Shown: piece by piece, positions 22,701 to 34,700 of the stretch
Position numbering within the stretch: position 1 is the first letter of the stretch
Layout: each line of letters starts with the position of its first letter
DNA from: Closterium sp. Naga37s-1
Lineage: Eukaryota > Streptophyta > Zygnematophyceae > Desmidiales > Closteriaceae
Direction of reading: 5' to 3'
NCBI GenBank assembly: GCA_947471745.1
Contig: CANJKZ010000174.1
Span: 1,588,001 to 1,652,000, forward strand
DNA length: 64,000 nt
Notes under the pieces: generated by a model
What the model was told of the DNA's origin: nothing
Seen by the model: only the letters and a program-made list of their open reading frames with translations
The model's database searches: none
Translations under genes and position numbers: made by a program

Positions 22701-25700
22701 AATATATATTTCATGCTTACAATAGTTAGGAATGATGAGACATGATTTTGAATGTGTGTGTCTAGTCAATAGCGAGTTATCGCTAGTCGCGTGTCACGTC
22801 GTCGTTTGCGTGTCGTGTGCGGTTTTCTATTTTGTCGTGTGTGGAACGTTCGGTGTGTTGCAGGTGTGCGCAGTTGACTTCCAAGAACTCGAGGAAGAAT
22901 TTATTTTGAAGAACCAGAGCCTTGGTTTCAAGAATCAAGTGATTTCGAAACTCTCCAAAATGGTAAACTTTAAGATAGTGAGAATAGTTGCATTACTTTG
23001 TGTAGTGTAACATTTCTCTTGGTGTAGGCCCTTGTGGAGGGTAGTTTCGAGACCCTTCGTAGTTGGGGACAGTGTGGCACTGTTCCAAATCACTGTACGT
23101 CGGCTCTTGGGGTTTGTAGGAGCTGTGAGTCATTCCCAACTCGTAACTCTTCCTAATTTGTGTTCTAAGACTATAGTGGCTGCCATAGTACCGTTCGTTC
23201 AAACCAACACTGTGTCGTCAATTCTTTATGAAATCGTGCAATCTTAATTGCCTACTGTAGGTGACGTGAAGAAGCTCCAGATCCAATTTGAATCAAGTCA
23301 TTTGCAGCTATGAGCAGAACGCTATCAACGTTTGAAGCCGCTGTGCAGAAATCCGTCTGTGCACTCTATCTTTCGTTTGAGGCACATTCAAGCCTATTGT
23401 GACTATAACTCAAACTGCGAACAGCAGCAGTGGTGCGTAAAGCAGGAGGCAGAGGGAGGTGCCGTATGCCTATGAAGTGGTGGTGTGGGCAACAGGCATC
23501 ACGGCACATCCCCTCGTTGTGAAGCTGAGAAAGCAACTGGGGCAGGTAAATGGATGCCATGGAAGGGAGCAATAGAATGAGATTCTGAACACTCCATGCA
23601 CGAGCACCCTCTCTCATTTCCCACCTTCTTTCTCAATGAAAGGCATACGGTACTTGCTAGAGCGTAGAAAAATATATCAGGATTTGCTTCAGTATAATCA
23701 AACGCACTGAGATTTTCTCGGCAGGAAAGAAATTAAAGGAAGGTCCTTTTGCAAAAAAACTGTTATATGTTAACCGCAGCCGCTCCATCCCCTCGTGCTC
23801 AGGTATGACAACAACAATATTTTTGAAGTCTGGTGTGATGGGAGAATTGTATGAAATGTCAAGAGTGTGCAAACACAATAATAAGTGTTTACACTTAAGG
23901 GTCAATAACTTGTCTCATGCACGCCAAACATGTGAGCTTGTCGAGAGTGGGCAACAGGTAAGGCGTCTTCAAATCTTGCACCCAGCACAACGGAGTTAAT
24001 GTAAAAGCAATTACGAGAGTATGTAAAAATTAGCAAAACACACCTGTTCCTCGGAGATGTAAATGCTCTAGACCCGAAGATGCTTTGAGATTTCAAGCAA
24101 AAAAGGTACTGCTTAAGGGATGCTCTAGACCCGAAGATGCTTTAAAGCCTTCTAACAAAAGAGGTTGCCGGGATCCTTCTTTCATATGAGCCATCTCCGC
24201 ACCTTTATCCTCAACGACGAATGGGCCTTGGAGAATCCCGGTTTCGCAAACCTCACAGCCCCTTACCACCGTCTGTGTCACCTTCCCTGGACCCTTCAGG
24301 ACCTGGCCACCCTCCTTCGCCTCCCACAACTTAACCATCTAACCACCTTTGCCGCATACCAGGAGCATCAGCCCTCGACGGTTGCTGCAAGCATAGTGTT
24401 GCCGACTTGCCTGAAGTCGCTCACTTTTGCGGCTTTTTGTCATGAGTTAGACACCATCTTCCCACCAGCATTGCCCTTCACTGGGCGCGAGGAGCTGCTC
24501 ATTACCAAATGTCAAGGGATAACGAGCCTTGTGAGAACAAGTGACGAGGATGATCGATTAGGAGAAAGGGGGGGGGGTACAAGTAGAATGTCGATATTAT
24601 TTCTGTACCCCCTAAAGCTAGCCCCCATACAGCCTAGATACAACTAAGCATATATGTTTTGACACACCCCCATAGGCGAAGTGGGGGATAGCAAGACCAA
24701 GCAATGGTCACAAGACCAGTCAAGAGAACAAGCAAAGCAAGGCAACCTCAGGGTGGATCACAAAGTCACCACACAGTCTGAGCACAAGCAAAGGGCCACA
24801 AGGCCAGTTCACATGCAGAGTTATATAAAGAGAGCAAACAGTACAGTGATCATACCCTAGCAAGTGCAAGCATGCAGGTATATATAGATCACAGTACAAG
24901 CAGAGTCAGGCAGTAAGCAAGTGAGGCAAAGTAGGCACAAGGCCTAACACAGTAACAAAGCGCTGATGATCACCAGGCGGAAGTGCCTTGGTGAAGACAT
25001 CAGCACTGTTGGCCCGAGTGGCCACGTTCGCAAGACGAAGCTGGCCACGCTGCTGCAACTCTCGAGCAAGGAAGTATCGCAGAGCGATGTGCTTTGTTCT
25101 GTGCTCCAGTCTGTGCTCCTCACACAAGGCAATCATGGCCTTGTTGTCTACGTACAGAACTGGAGGCAAACGAGGCTGCTCTCCCAAGTCGGTAAGCAAG
25201 TAGGTGAGCCAGCGTAGCTCCTGAGCAACCATGGCTCCGGTGTAGATCTCAGCCTCACAACTAGAGCTGAGAACTGAAGACGAGCGGGTAGACCGCCAAG
25301 AAACCGAGCCGGACCCAAGGCTGAAGGTGTAACCCTGTGACGACCGCTGCGTAGCAGAGTCATCAACCCAGAAGGCGTCTGCGTGACCAGTGAGGGCAAC
25401 TGGACCCCGTCCTCCAAGCACAAGCCCCATGCCCGACGTACTGCACAGGTAACGCAGTACCCTCTTTGCAGCATCCCAGTGCACCTTTCGGTGCCTACCG
25501 GGAGCCACGTAGCGAGCCAGAAGGCTAAGAGGGTACGCGAGGTCAGGTCATGTGCAAGTCATCAGGTACATGAGACAACCCACAAGCTCTGGGTACAGAC
25601 CACTCGGCTCTACGGACTCGTCCGAAGGTGGAGCTGAGAGCGAGTGGCTGGTAGAAAGAGGAGTGAGCTGTGGCGAGGAGTACTGGAAGCCGAAGCGCTG

Positions 25701-28700
25701 AAGGACCTGGTGCACCATGTGTGACTGAGTTAGTGTGATGGTGCACCGTGCTCTGTACCAGGTGATCTGCAGGCCAAGATAGCTGCGCAGTTCACCCAGG
25801 ACAGTGCAGGTATGTCTCTTCTGCAGCTCGGACTTCACAAGGGTCAGTGCCTCAGTGTCAGCCGTGGCAAAGACGAGGTCGCCAACGTACACTAGGACGT
25901 AGAACGGCCGCAGCGAGGTGTCGGTGCGTAGAAACAGCGACGGGTCTGCTGTAGAAGGAGCAAACCCAAGAGCCGCAAGTATAGTCCTGAGTGTGTCGTG
26001 CCACTCGTGAGGCGCCTGGCGGAGACCGTAGACTGGCCGGCAGAGGCTCCACTGAGTACCTGCAGGAAACGTCCCAGTGAAACCAGGTGGTCGGCGCAGC
26101 CAGATCTCCTCGTGGAGGCTGCCCTGCAGGAAGGCTGTACTGATGTCCAGGGAGTGTAACTCGTAGTCACGCTGAGAAAGAACGTGCAGCAACACCCGAA
26201 GAGTAGTCATCTTCGGGGTGGGGGAGAAGGTATGGAAGTAGTCAACTCCCTGTCGCTGGCTGAAGCCTCGAGCAACGTAACGCGCCTTGAAGGCAGGCGG
26301 AGAACCCGGCGGCCGCTGAAAATCCACATGCCATCGACTATGTTCGCCCCAGGTGGGGGAACCTCGTCGACGTAGGTGCCTGTGGACTTCCAGGATGCCA
26401 TCTCGGCATCCATAGCTGCCTGCCACTGAGAGGAGTAAGGACCCGTAATCGCCTCTGCGTAAGAGCGCGGGGTCGGGATGTCTGGAGCATCCGGGTCTCC
26501 TTCAGGGGCAGGCAGCAAGGAAGCGAAACGAGGTACAGCAGCTGCAAGAAACTCAAAGTCCTCCTGCCTATCCTCAAGGACGTCCGTACCAAGAGCACAC
26601 TCACCCCCGACGGACGGAGGACTGGCAGGTATAGACTCAGCAACTAGAGCAGAGGCGTAGTCAAGACGGCAGGCAGCAGCAAAGTCAAGCAGCTCAGCAA
26701 CGAGAGAAGAAGCAGCAGCAGACTCAAAAGACAGGTCAGTGACAGCAGTGGCAAGGAGACGAGCGGCAGTGGGACTGGCAGCACGCGCTCGGTCAGACTC
26801 AGGGTTAGGGACCTCTGGAAGAGAGGACTCAGGAGGAGCAAGCAGAGGAACACGCAGTGGAACAGAGGAAGGACGGAGTGCCATAGTGTGCGTGCCTGGG
26901 ACAGGAGAAGGACGCGAACGAGGAGCGCGACGAGCAGTGCGAGAAGGTGAGACAGGACGAGACGCTGGCTCACGACGCACTGTAAGACCTCCGGACTGCT
27001 CAGTGTAAGGAGAGGGAACAGGCAGTGGGGAGGCTGGCTCTAACGGCGGCTGTGAGTGGTCAGGCGGTGGACACAGGAAGGGAGGAGGAAGACCAGTAGA
27101 AGACGGGACACCAAGAACCTGCTGAAGCAGGGGAACGAAGTACGGGCGCGGCCGCACAGTGCCTCCAGCACCTCCAGCTCCAGGGTCAACAACTCCAGCT
27201 CCTGCAGCTCCAGCGCCTCCTGCGCCAGGGCCTCTAACTCCGGGTACACCAGCTCCAGCGCCCCCAGCGCCAGCTGCTCCAGGCTCCGTAGGGTCTCCAG
27301 CTACAGTAGTAACAGCAGAACTTCCAGCTCCAGTGTCTCCAGGCTCGCCAGCTCCGGGAGCTCCACTCCGACGGTGTGCGCGCTGAACAAGCCACTCACG
27401 CAGCTGCTGCAAGGACAGTGGCAGTGAAGCACCAGCAGGACCTCCAGACGAAGCAGCACCCCGAGGCTCAGCACCCCCAGACTCCGCACCCTCCGACTCA
27501 GCACCCCCAGGCTCCACACCCTCCAACTCAGCACCCCCCAGCTCAACACCCTCAGGTTCAGCACCCCCAGACCCAGCACCCTCAGACCCCGCACCCCCCG
27601 GCTCCGCACCCCCAGACACAGCACCCCCAGACGAAGCACCTGGAGCAGCACCTGAGACGACAGCTACCTGAACAGGCGCAGTACCAGGGAGAGGGTCTAT
27701 CTGAGACACTCCCGAGGGAGCAGGACCCTGGGGCGAGAGGGGGTCTACCGGAGGAGGACCGGGAGCAAGGAAGAGCGGCGGGCGCGGAGGAGTGGCAGAG
27801 AGGAAGGGAAAGAGACGGTAGAAGGGAACCGACTCGTCGAACGTGACGTCCTGAGACGGGAGGACACGGCGCGAGGTGGGGTGGTAAAACTGCCAGCCAG
27901 GCACGTCAGGGACAAAGCCAAGGAAGACGCAGCGAATGGTGCGAGCGGAGAGCTTGTCCGCGGACGTATCGCGAACAAAGGCACGAGATCCCCAGACCTG
28001 GAACACCGACGCATCCCAACCTTCCCCGTCCAACGCACTGTGGGCGAGGTCTCTGGCAAGGAGACATGGGGCCAGAGGTTGAGCTGATGCGCAGCGTACC
28101 GGACCGCAAACGGCCACAGAAAATGGGTAGCGGCCGCATGGATCATGGAGGTACGAGCGACCTCCATGACTAAGCCAATGCGGCGCTCAGCAATCCCATT
28201 TTGCTGAGGGGAGTCCGGAAGCGTGAACGACTGGAGAATGCCCTCCCCACGACAAAAGTCCCGCAAGAGGTCGGAGGAGAACTCACCACCTCTGTCAGAG
28301 TGCAGACGCAGGAAAGGAAGGTCCTGGCCGAACCGCTCGCGCAGCTGGAGTCGGACCGTGCGGATCCAAGGGATCAAGACAGCAGAGACCTCACCCTTGC
28401 TGCGCAAGGGGAAGACTGTGGTGTACCGCGTGTAGTCGTCAACTACCAGCAGAAAGTAGCGCTCGCGGCCCTATCCACTGACGCGGGCTGGGCCCCACAC
28501 GTCCAAGTGGAGTGTCTGCAGGGGAGCAGTCGTCGGGGAAAACGAGGAGGAGTGAGGAGCGGCGCGCTGCCGCCCCTCGACGCAAGGAAGACAAGGCGGG
28601 GCAGGCGAGGGCGGTAAGGGAGGCAGAGACCTGGGGAGACCAGAGACAAGGAGACGGGAGTGCATGCCACGAAGGCGTGGCAGAGAGGGGTGACCCAGGC

Positions 28701-31700
28701 GGTGGTGCCAAAGAAGAGTCTGGTGCGACAGGAGGCGACACGAGCAAGAGGCGGCTACCTGACCTGACGTAGACACCTGAGCAGACGCAGCAACCTGAGG
28801 AGGCTCGGTGGCCAGCGTGTACAGACTCGACCCTGGCTGACGAGTGAACGTAGCCAGGTGACGCCCCGTCCGTGTGCACGTGCAGATCGACACACGCTGA
28901 CCCCGAGGAGTGGTGGTAGTGACCATTGCATCCTGAAGGGCAGCGGTACTCACCAAGTTCGTAGAGAACGAGGGGAGGTGAAGACCTTACAGTGAGCCGG
29001 ACGGAACCGCCGGACACGGGAGGTCAGTGGAGGAACAAGCAACGACCGGGCCCCCAGAGGGGTCACCCAGTCTGACCGGGACAGGTGCAGGGAGAGGAGT
29101 GAGAGTGGTGCTGTCACGAAAGAAACAGCGCGAGGCGCCGGAGTCCAACGTGAAAGTGTGCAAGGCCGCAGCAGGCGCAGTACCAGGGGGAGTACCAGAC
29201 GCACTAGCACCTAGAGCAGCAGCCGCTATACCTGGGTCAGGTGGCACAGACCGGTAACAGTCACCCTCAGCACTAAAAGACAAAGGATACATGGCAGAGA
29301 TAATAACATCAAAGTCTAGGTCAAAGATAACAACTCCTGACTGAAGCAACTGCGCCCAGCGAGGGCGCTCGACGTAATCACCAAACTCAGCACACTAGGC
29401 GTCGTCAAGGCGGGCAAAGCAGCGGCGCTCAGTATGAAACCTCCCGCATGTCCGGCCCGCACGGGCACCCGTGCGAATGACATACAGGCAGGTCTCACTA
29501 CCCTCACCCGCCCCACGCTGAACCAACCACTCACAGAGCTGCTGGGGCATCTGGGTCTCGCTCCGACGCTACTGCTGTTGGCCCCGACCACCACCAGGGC
29601 CTCCACGCTGAGGTCCAGACCGACCACCACTGGTCCCACCGCCTCCACTGCCACCACTCCCTCCGCTGCCTCCACCGCCGCCACCAGAGCCTCCACCTCT
29701 GCCACGGGTCCCACTGCCGCCACCACCTCCACCGCCTCCACCTCCTTTACCGCTGCCCCCACTACCGCTTCCACTGCCACCTCCACCACCACCGCTGCCT
29801 CCTCCACTACCCCGGCCACCCTTGCCCTTGCTGTTGTGGCGCTTCGCACTAGTCGAAGCAGCACCAACGTCCTCAGGAACAGAGACGTCTGCAGCAGCAG
29901 CAGAGGCGAAGGAGGAGGAAAGGGGGGAGGGGGAGCACCCCTCAAAGAAGGGTGAGCGCGGAGTGCCACGAGCAGCACCTACAGCAACTGCACTAGTCTC
30001 AGCTGCGAGGAGATGCTGCTCGAGGAGGTCAACAGTGAGGGAGGTGGGGTCGAGGGTGAGGAAGTGGTCCCTGACAGAGCGAAGGGAGTCAGGGAGGCGA
30101 GTGACTATGAAGTAGAGGGTGATGAACATGGGGGGCTGGTTCGTGGGAAGGAACCCAGCAGGGACGGTAGCGCGGTAGCGAGCGTCGCTGGTGCGCAGGT
30201 GGGTAATCAGGTCCGCTACTGTGGCAAAAGCCGACAGCTCAGGGAACAGGTAGGGCAGTAGCAGCCTGCCAATAGCAGCAGTGGCAGGGGAGGAGTAGCG
30301 AGCAACGACAGCGTCGTACAGGGCCTGTGCTGTCCTGTGCTCTCCAAAGTGAGCACATTCGGTCGCAGGCAGGTGGTTGCGAATGGCTAAGCGGGCAGTA
30401 GCGTCACGAGACAGCCAGTGGGAACGAGTCCCACCGTCAGCTATGGCGGGAGGGGCTGGAGCGACACTGGACACGTGGTCAAACAGTGAGACACTGTCCT
30501 TAATATCGCTCAGAAGGTACAGTTGCAGATCGTCGTGCCACGTGTCAAATGCTACAGGCCTACCCTCAGGGTCGAACGCAAGAACTCTAAGCGAAGCCAT
30601 AGTGGCACAGGGCTCAAGAGCAGCAGTAGCAGTAGCGAAGGGGCGGAGCCGAGGGGCCTAGGGGCCGAGGGGCCAAACAAGAGGGCCTAGGGGCCGAGGG
30701 GCCGAGGGGCCTAGGGGGCCGAGAGGCCTAGGGGGCCGAGGGGCCAAACAAGAGGGCCGAGGGGCCAAACACGAGGGCCGAGGAGGCCGAGCCTAGTAGC
30801 TGAGGCTAGGGGCCGAGGGGCCAAAAAAGGGGCCAGGCGCTGGGCAGGTACTGAGCCGAGGGGCTTAGGGGGCCGAGGATGCCGAGGGGCCAAACAAAAG
30901 GGCTGAGGAGGCCGAGCCGAGCAGCCGTGGCTAGGGTCCGAGGGGCCGAGAGGCGGGGCCGAGGGGCCAAACAAGGGGCCGGGCGCGGGCAAGGTACGGG
31001 GCCGGGCGCGGGCTAGGTACGGGGCCGGGCGCTGGGCAGGTACGGGGCCGAATGCTGGGCTCTGAATTGGGGCCGAGGGGCCTAGGGGGCCGATGGGCCA
31101 AACACACTGGGCCAAGGAGGCCGAGCCTAGGGGCCGAGGCTAGGGGCCGAGGGGCCAAACAAGGGGCCGGGCGCTGGGCAGGTATGGAGCCGAGGGGCTT
31201 AGGGGGCCGAGGAGGCCGAGCCTAGGGGCCGAGGGGCCTAGGGGGCCGAGGGGCCAAACACACGGGTCCGAGGAGGCCTAGCCTAGGGGCCGAGGCTAGG
31301 GGCCAAGGGGCCGAGGGGCGGGGCCGACGGGCCAAACAAGGGGCCGGGCGCAGGGCTAGGTACGGGGCCGGGCGCGGGCTAGGTACGGGGCCGGGCGCTG
31401 GGCAGGTACGGGGCCGGGCGCTGGGCTCTGAATTGGGGCCGAGGGGCCTAGGGGGCCGAGGGGCCAAACACACGGGGCCGAGAAGGCCGAGCCTAGGGGC
31501 CGAGGCTAGGGGCCGAGGTGCGGGGCCGAGGGGCCAAACAAGGGGTCGGGCGCAGGGCTCTGAACTGGGGCCGAGGGGCCAAACAAGGAGCCGGGCGCTG
31601 GGCGAGGGACGAGGCCGGGCGTGGATGTCGACGGGCCGGGGCTAGGTACGGGGCCGGGCGCTGGGCGAGGGACTGGGCCGGGCGCGGGCGTCGACGGGCG

Positions 31701-34700
31701 CGGGCTAGGGAAGGGGCCGGGCGCGGAGCTAGGTACGGGGCCGGGCGCTGGGCTAGGAACGGGGTCGAGCGCGGGCTAGGTACGGGGCCGGGCGCGGGTG
31801 TCGACGGGGTGCTGGCTTGGTACGGGGCCGGGCACGGGTGTCGACAGGGCGCGGGCTAGGTAAGGGGCCGGGTCGCGGGCTAGGTACGGGCTGGTCACGG
31901 GCGTCGACGGGGCGCGGGCTAGATACGGGGCCGGGCGCGGGTGTCGACGGGGCGATCGCGAGCTAGGTACGGGGCCGGGTCGCGGGCTAGGTACAGGCCG
32001 GTCGCGGGCGTCGACGGGGCGCGGGCTAGGTATGGGGCCGTGCGCGGGTGTTGACGGGGCGATTCCGGGCTAGGTACGGGCCGGGCACGGACGTGAGAAA
32101 GGGCCGAGCGCGGGCTAGGTACGGGCCTATCGTGGGCTAGGTACGGGCCGGGCGCGGGCGTGAGACTGGGCCGGGCGCGGGCTAGGAACTAGGTAGGCGC
32201 ATTAGTAGGTGGTGGGCCCAATAGGAACCTACTCTAATACCATGTGAGAACAAGTGACGAGGATGATCGATTAGGAGAAAGGGGGGGGGTACAAGTAGAA
32301 TGTCGAGATGATTTCTGTACCCCCTAAAGCTAGCCCCCATACAGCCTAGATACAACTAAGCATATATGTTTTGACAAGCTTTTCTGACCATATTGACATC
32401 CTGTTGCCGCGCCTTCGCAAGCTGGCCGTTCGCAAGTGTTATTCTCTCGTCCTGCCTGAAAGCTTCGCGTCTCTCAGCTGTTTAGAAACTCTCGTACTCT
32501 ATGGGTGCCGTTTTTCAATTCTTACCCAGCAAGTTCGGTGACGTGCTTGCCCTCAAACTGCTGGTGCTGGAAGAATTGTCTCTCTCGGAACTCTCTCCTT
32601 CCTTCTACCATCTCACATCTCTCGAGTCACTCTTTCTAGCTGGATGCGACGAGCTTCTCCAATTGCCAGCAAGTTTCTCCTGCCTCACAGCTAGGGATGA
32701 GCAAGAGGCGAACACAAACGTGTTCGCGTCCGCCTGTGCACGAACACCGCCGTTCGTCGCCGAACGACTTCCCCAAAAAAGGGTGTTCGCCGTTCGCCTG
32801 TGAAGGCGAACACCTTGTTGACGCAGGCGAACACGAACGTGTTCGTGGCAAACACGTTCGTGTTCGCCCCGGGACTACATTCACTAAAGTCACACGGTTG
32901 TGGATTGTGCATTGTTGACATTTGTTAGGTGGCTGTAAGGTCCAAATAGAGTAAAAATCAAATCGTTGCACATTCCCTCCCCCCACCCCCCAAGCCAGTC
33001 CCGCCCTGCTTCATCCATGCTAGTGCCAGCGTGTGATGGCGAAATGCTAGATCTGCACCCAAGCAACAGTGAAATGCTCGATCTGCACTTAAGCAACGGC
33101 GAAATGCTCGATCTGCACTTAAGCAGCGGGCGAAATGCTCGATCTGCACTTAAGCAACGGCGAAATGCTCGATCTGCACTTAAGCAACGGCGAAATGCTA
33201 GATCTGCACTTAAGCAACGGCGAAATGCTCGATCTGCACTTCACTGACGGCGTAGTGCTAGACCTGCACTTAAGTAATGGCGAAATGCCAAATCTGAGCC
33301 CAAACACCTAGGCCCGCGACCTAAAAATTGGTCGCGGGCCTATTCGTCGACGAACACATTGGTGTTTGTCAAAGGCCCGTGTCGAACACGAACATGTTCG
33401 TGTTCGACGTGCCTCAGCCAGCTGAGCCGGGCGAACGGCGAACGTGTTCGGGCGAACACCGAACACGTTCGCCCCGAACAATTTAGGCTTTTCTAGAACC
33501 ATTTGCAAGGGTCATTTGCAAATCTGGAGCTTGCGAATGCGCGACAGCAGGACGCCGATATGGTTTGGAAGGCTCGTTAGCCCTTGGCATTTGGTAATGA
33601 GCAGCTCCTCGAGCCCAGTGAAGGGCGATGCTGGTGGGAAGATGGTGTTAAACTCAGGACAAGAAACCACAAAAGTGAGCAACTTCAGGCAAGTCGGCAG
33701 CACTATGCTTGCAACAACCATCGAGGGCTGATGCTCCTGGTATGCGGCAAAGGTGGTTAGATGGGTGAGTCATGGGAGGCGAAGGAGGGTGGCCAGGTCC
33801 AGAAGGGTCCAGGGAAGGTGACACAGACGGTGGTAAGGGTTGTGAGGTTTGCGAAATCGGGATTCTCCAAGGCCCATTCGTCATTGAGGATAAGGGTGCG
33901 GAGATGGTTAATATGAAAGTAGGATCCCGACAGCTATTTTGTTACAAGACCTTAATGCAACTTCGGGTCTAGAACATCCCTAAAGCAGTACCCTTAAGTT
34001 CAGAAGGATCTTACTTCAAATTGTTTCCTACCGCAAATGCTGATATATTTTGCTGCTATTAACATGTACGTATGCCTTCTACTCCTTTCAGTTTCCACAT
34101 ACTTTTTTCAATGAACTGCTCACGTACACACCCCCCCACACCTCTGTGCACCCCTTATGCAGCATTCCTTAGCTCCCTCCAGCCTTACACTCAGCGTTGC
34201 AAGGCATCACTACGCGGCAGCAAGTGCAATTATAGACGACAGGTGCGGATGGCAGTGACAAAGCACTCTGCACATGCGTCACGCCCCCTACTCTCCCTCC
34301 ACTTTCTCTTCCCTCCTTTGCACCAACATCCACCCCCTCTCATCCCCCCCCACTTCCATGCTGCACCACAAGTGTGCATTACAGGTGGACGAGTGGATGG
34401 AATTGAGAGGAGAAGAACAGGCCTTTGTCAATGTGAGGTGGGCCTGATACCCACTGGCATTGTCCCCCCACCCCTTCCTCCCTGCCCCCCTGCAGCACCA
34501 CGAGCGAGCATTGTAGGTGGACGAGTGGACGGGGGTGAGAGGAGCATGGGCTTTGTCAAAAAGACCTTTACCCTCTGGCATCCTCCTTTTCTTTTGCGTC
34601 TCCCCCTCCCTCCTCCCCCCGCGCCCCTGCAGCGCCACAAGCGTGCATTGGAGGTGGACGTGTGGATGGCAGTGAGGGGCGCAGAGGCGGGCAGCATGTG

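Larger units (their letters stand above)
17819..23407 (+). mobile_element. Copia element E7 (different family, long LTRs)
   Basis: A full-length but defective Ty1/copia element inside an NDB intron. LTRs are 17819-18220 (402 bp) and 22614-23407 (794 bp). A TGGTATAAGAGCC primer-binding site starts at 18226 and a CGAGGGGGAGTT purine tract precedes the 3' LTR. Gag-protease, integrase and RT/RNase H are recognisable in copia order. It is dead: an in-frame TAG at 20144, a frameshift near 20390, a deletion of the front of RT near 21490 and a mutated catalytic Asp. No convincing target duplication was found; instead NDB exon copies lie on both sides. Confidence 0.9.
24530..32376 (-). mobile_element. 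Copia element E5, complete in outline, minus strand
   Basis: A 7.85-kb member of the main family in the LRR gene. Reading from 32376 it has a 134-bp 5' LTR, a TGGTATTAGAGTAGG primer site, a 1.6 kb GC-rich leader, gag at 30600, protease, integrase, linker, RT and RNase H ending at 24906. Then come the 3' untranslated region, a GGGGGTG tract and a 135-bp 3' LTR (24530-24664). Flanks AGCCT (24525-24529) and AGCTT (32377-32381) fit a 5-bp target duplication with one change. Frameshifts and a few stops make it non-autonomous. Confidence 0.9.

Noticed and set aside
17814..23412. A 5-bp target duplication for E7 (CAAGC against CAAAC-like sequence)
   Set aside because: It needs the LTR end to be shifted so that the two LTRs no longer end alike; not convincing.
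23805..23999. A 64-codon frame ending near a GTAAGG site, as a possible exon
   Set aside because: No recognisable features and no matching partner exon; left as intron-like sequence.
30711..31859. Pro/Arg/Ala- and Gly/Arg-rich frames in the E5 leader
   Set aside because: Created by GC-rich tandem repeats; no conserved start, no homology between elements.
33032..33297. Regular 30-bp repeats that could suggest a CRISPR array
   Set aside because: Units abut without unique spacers, and the setting is eukaryotic.
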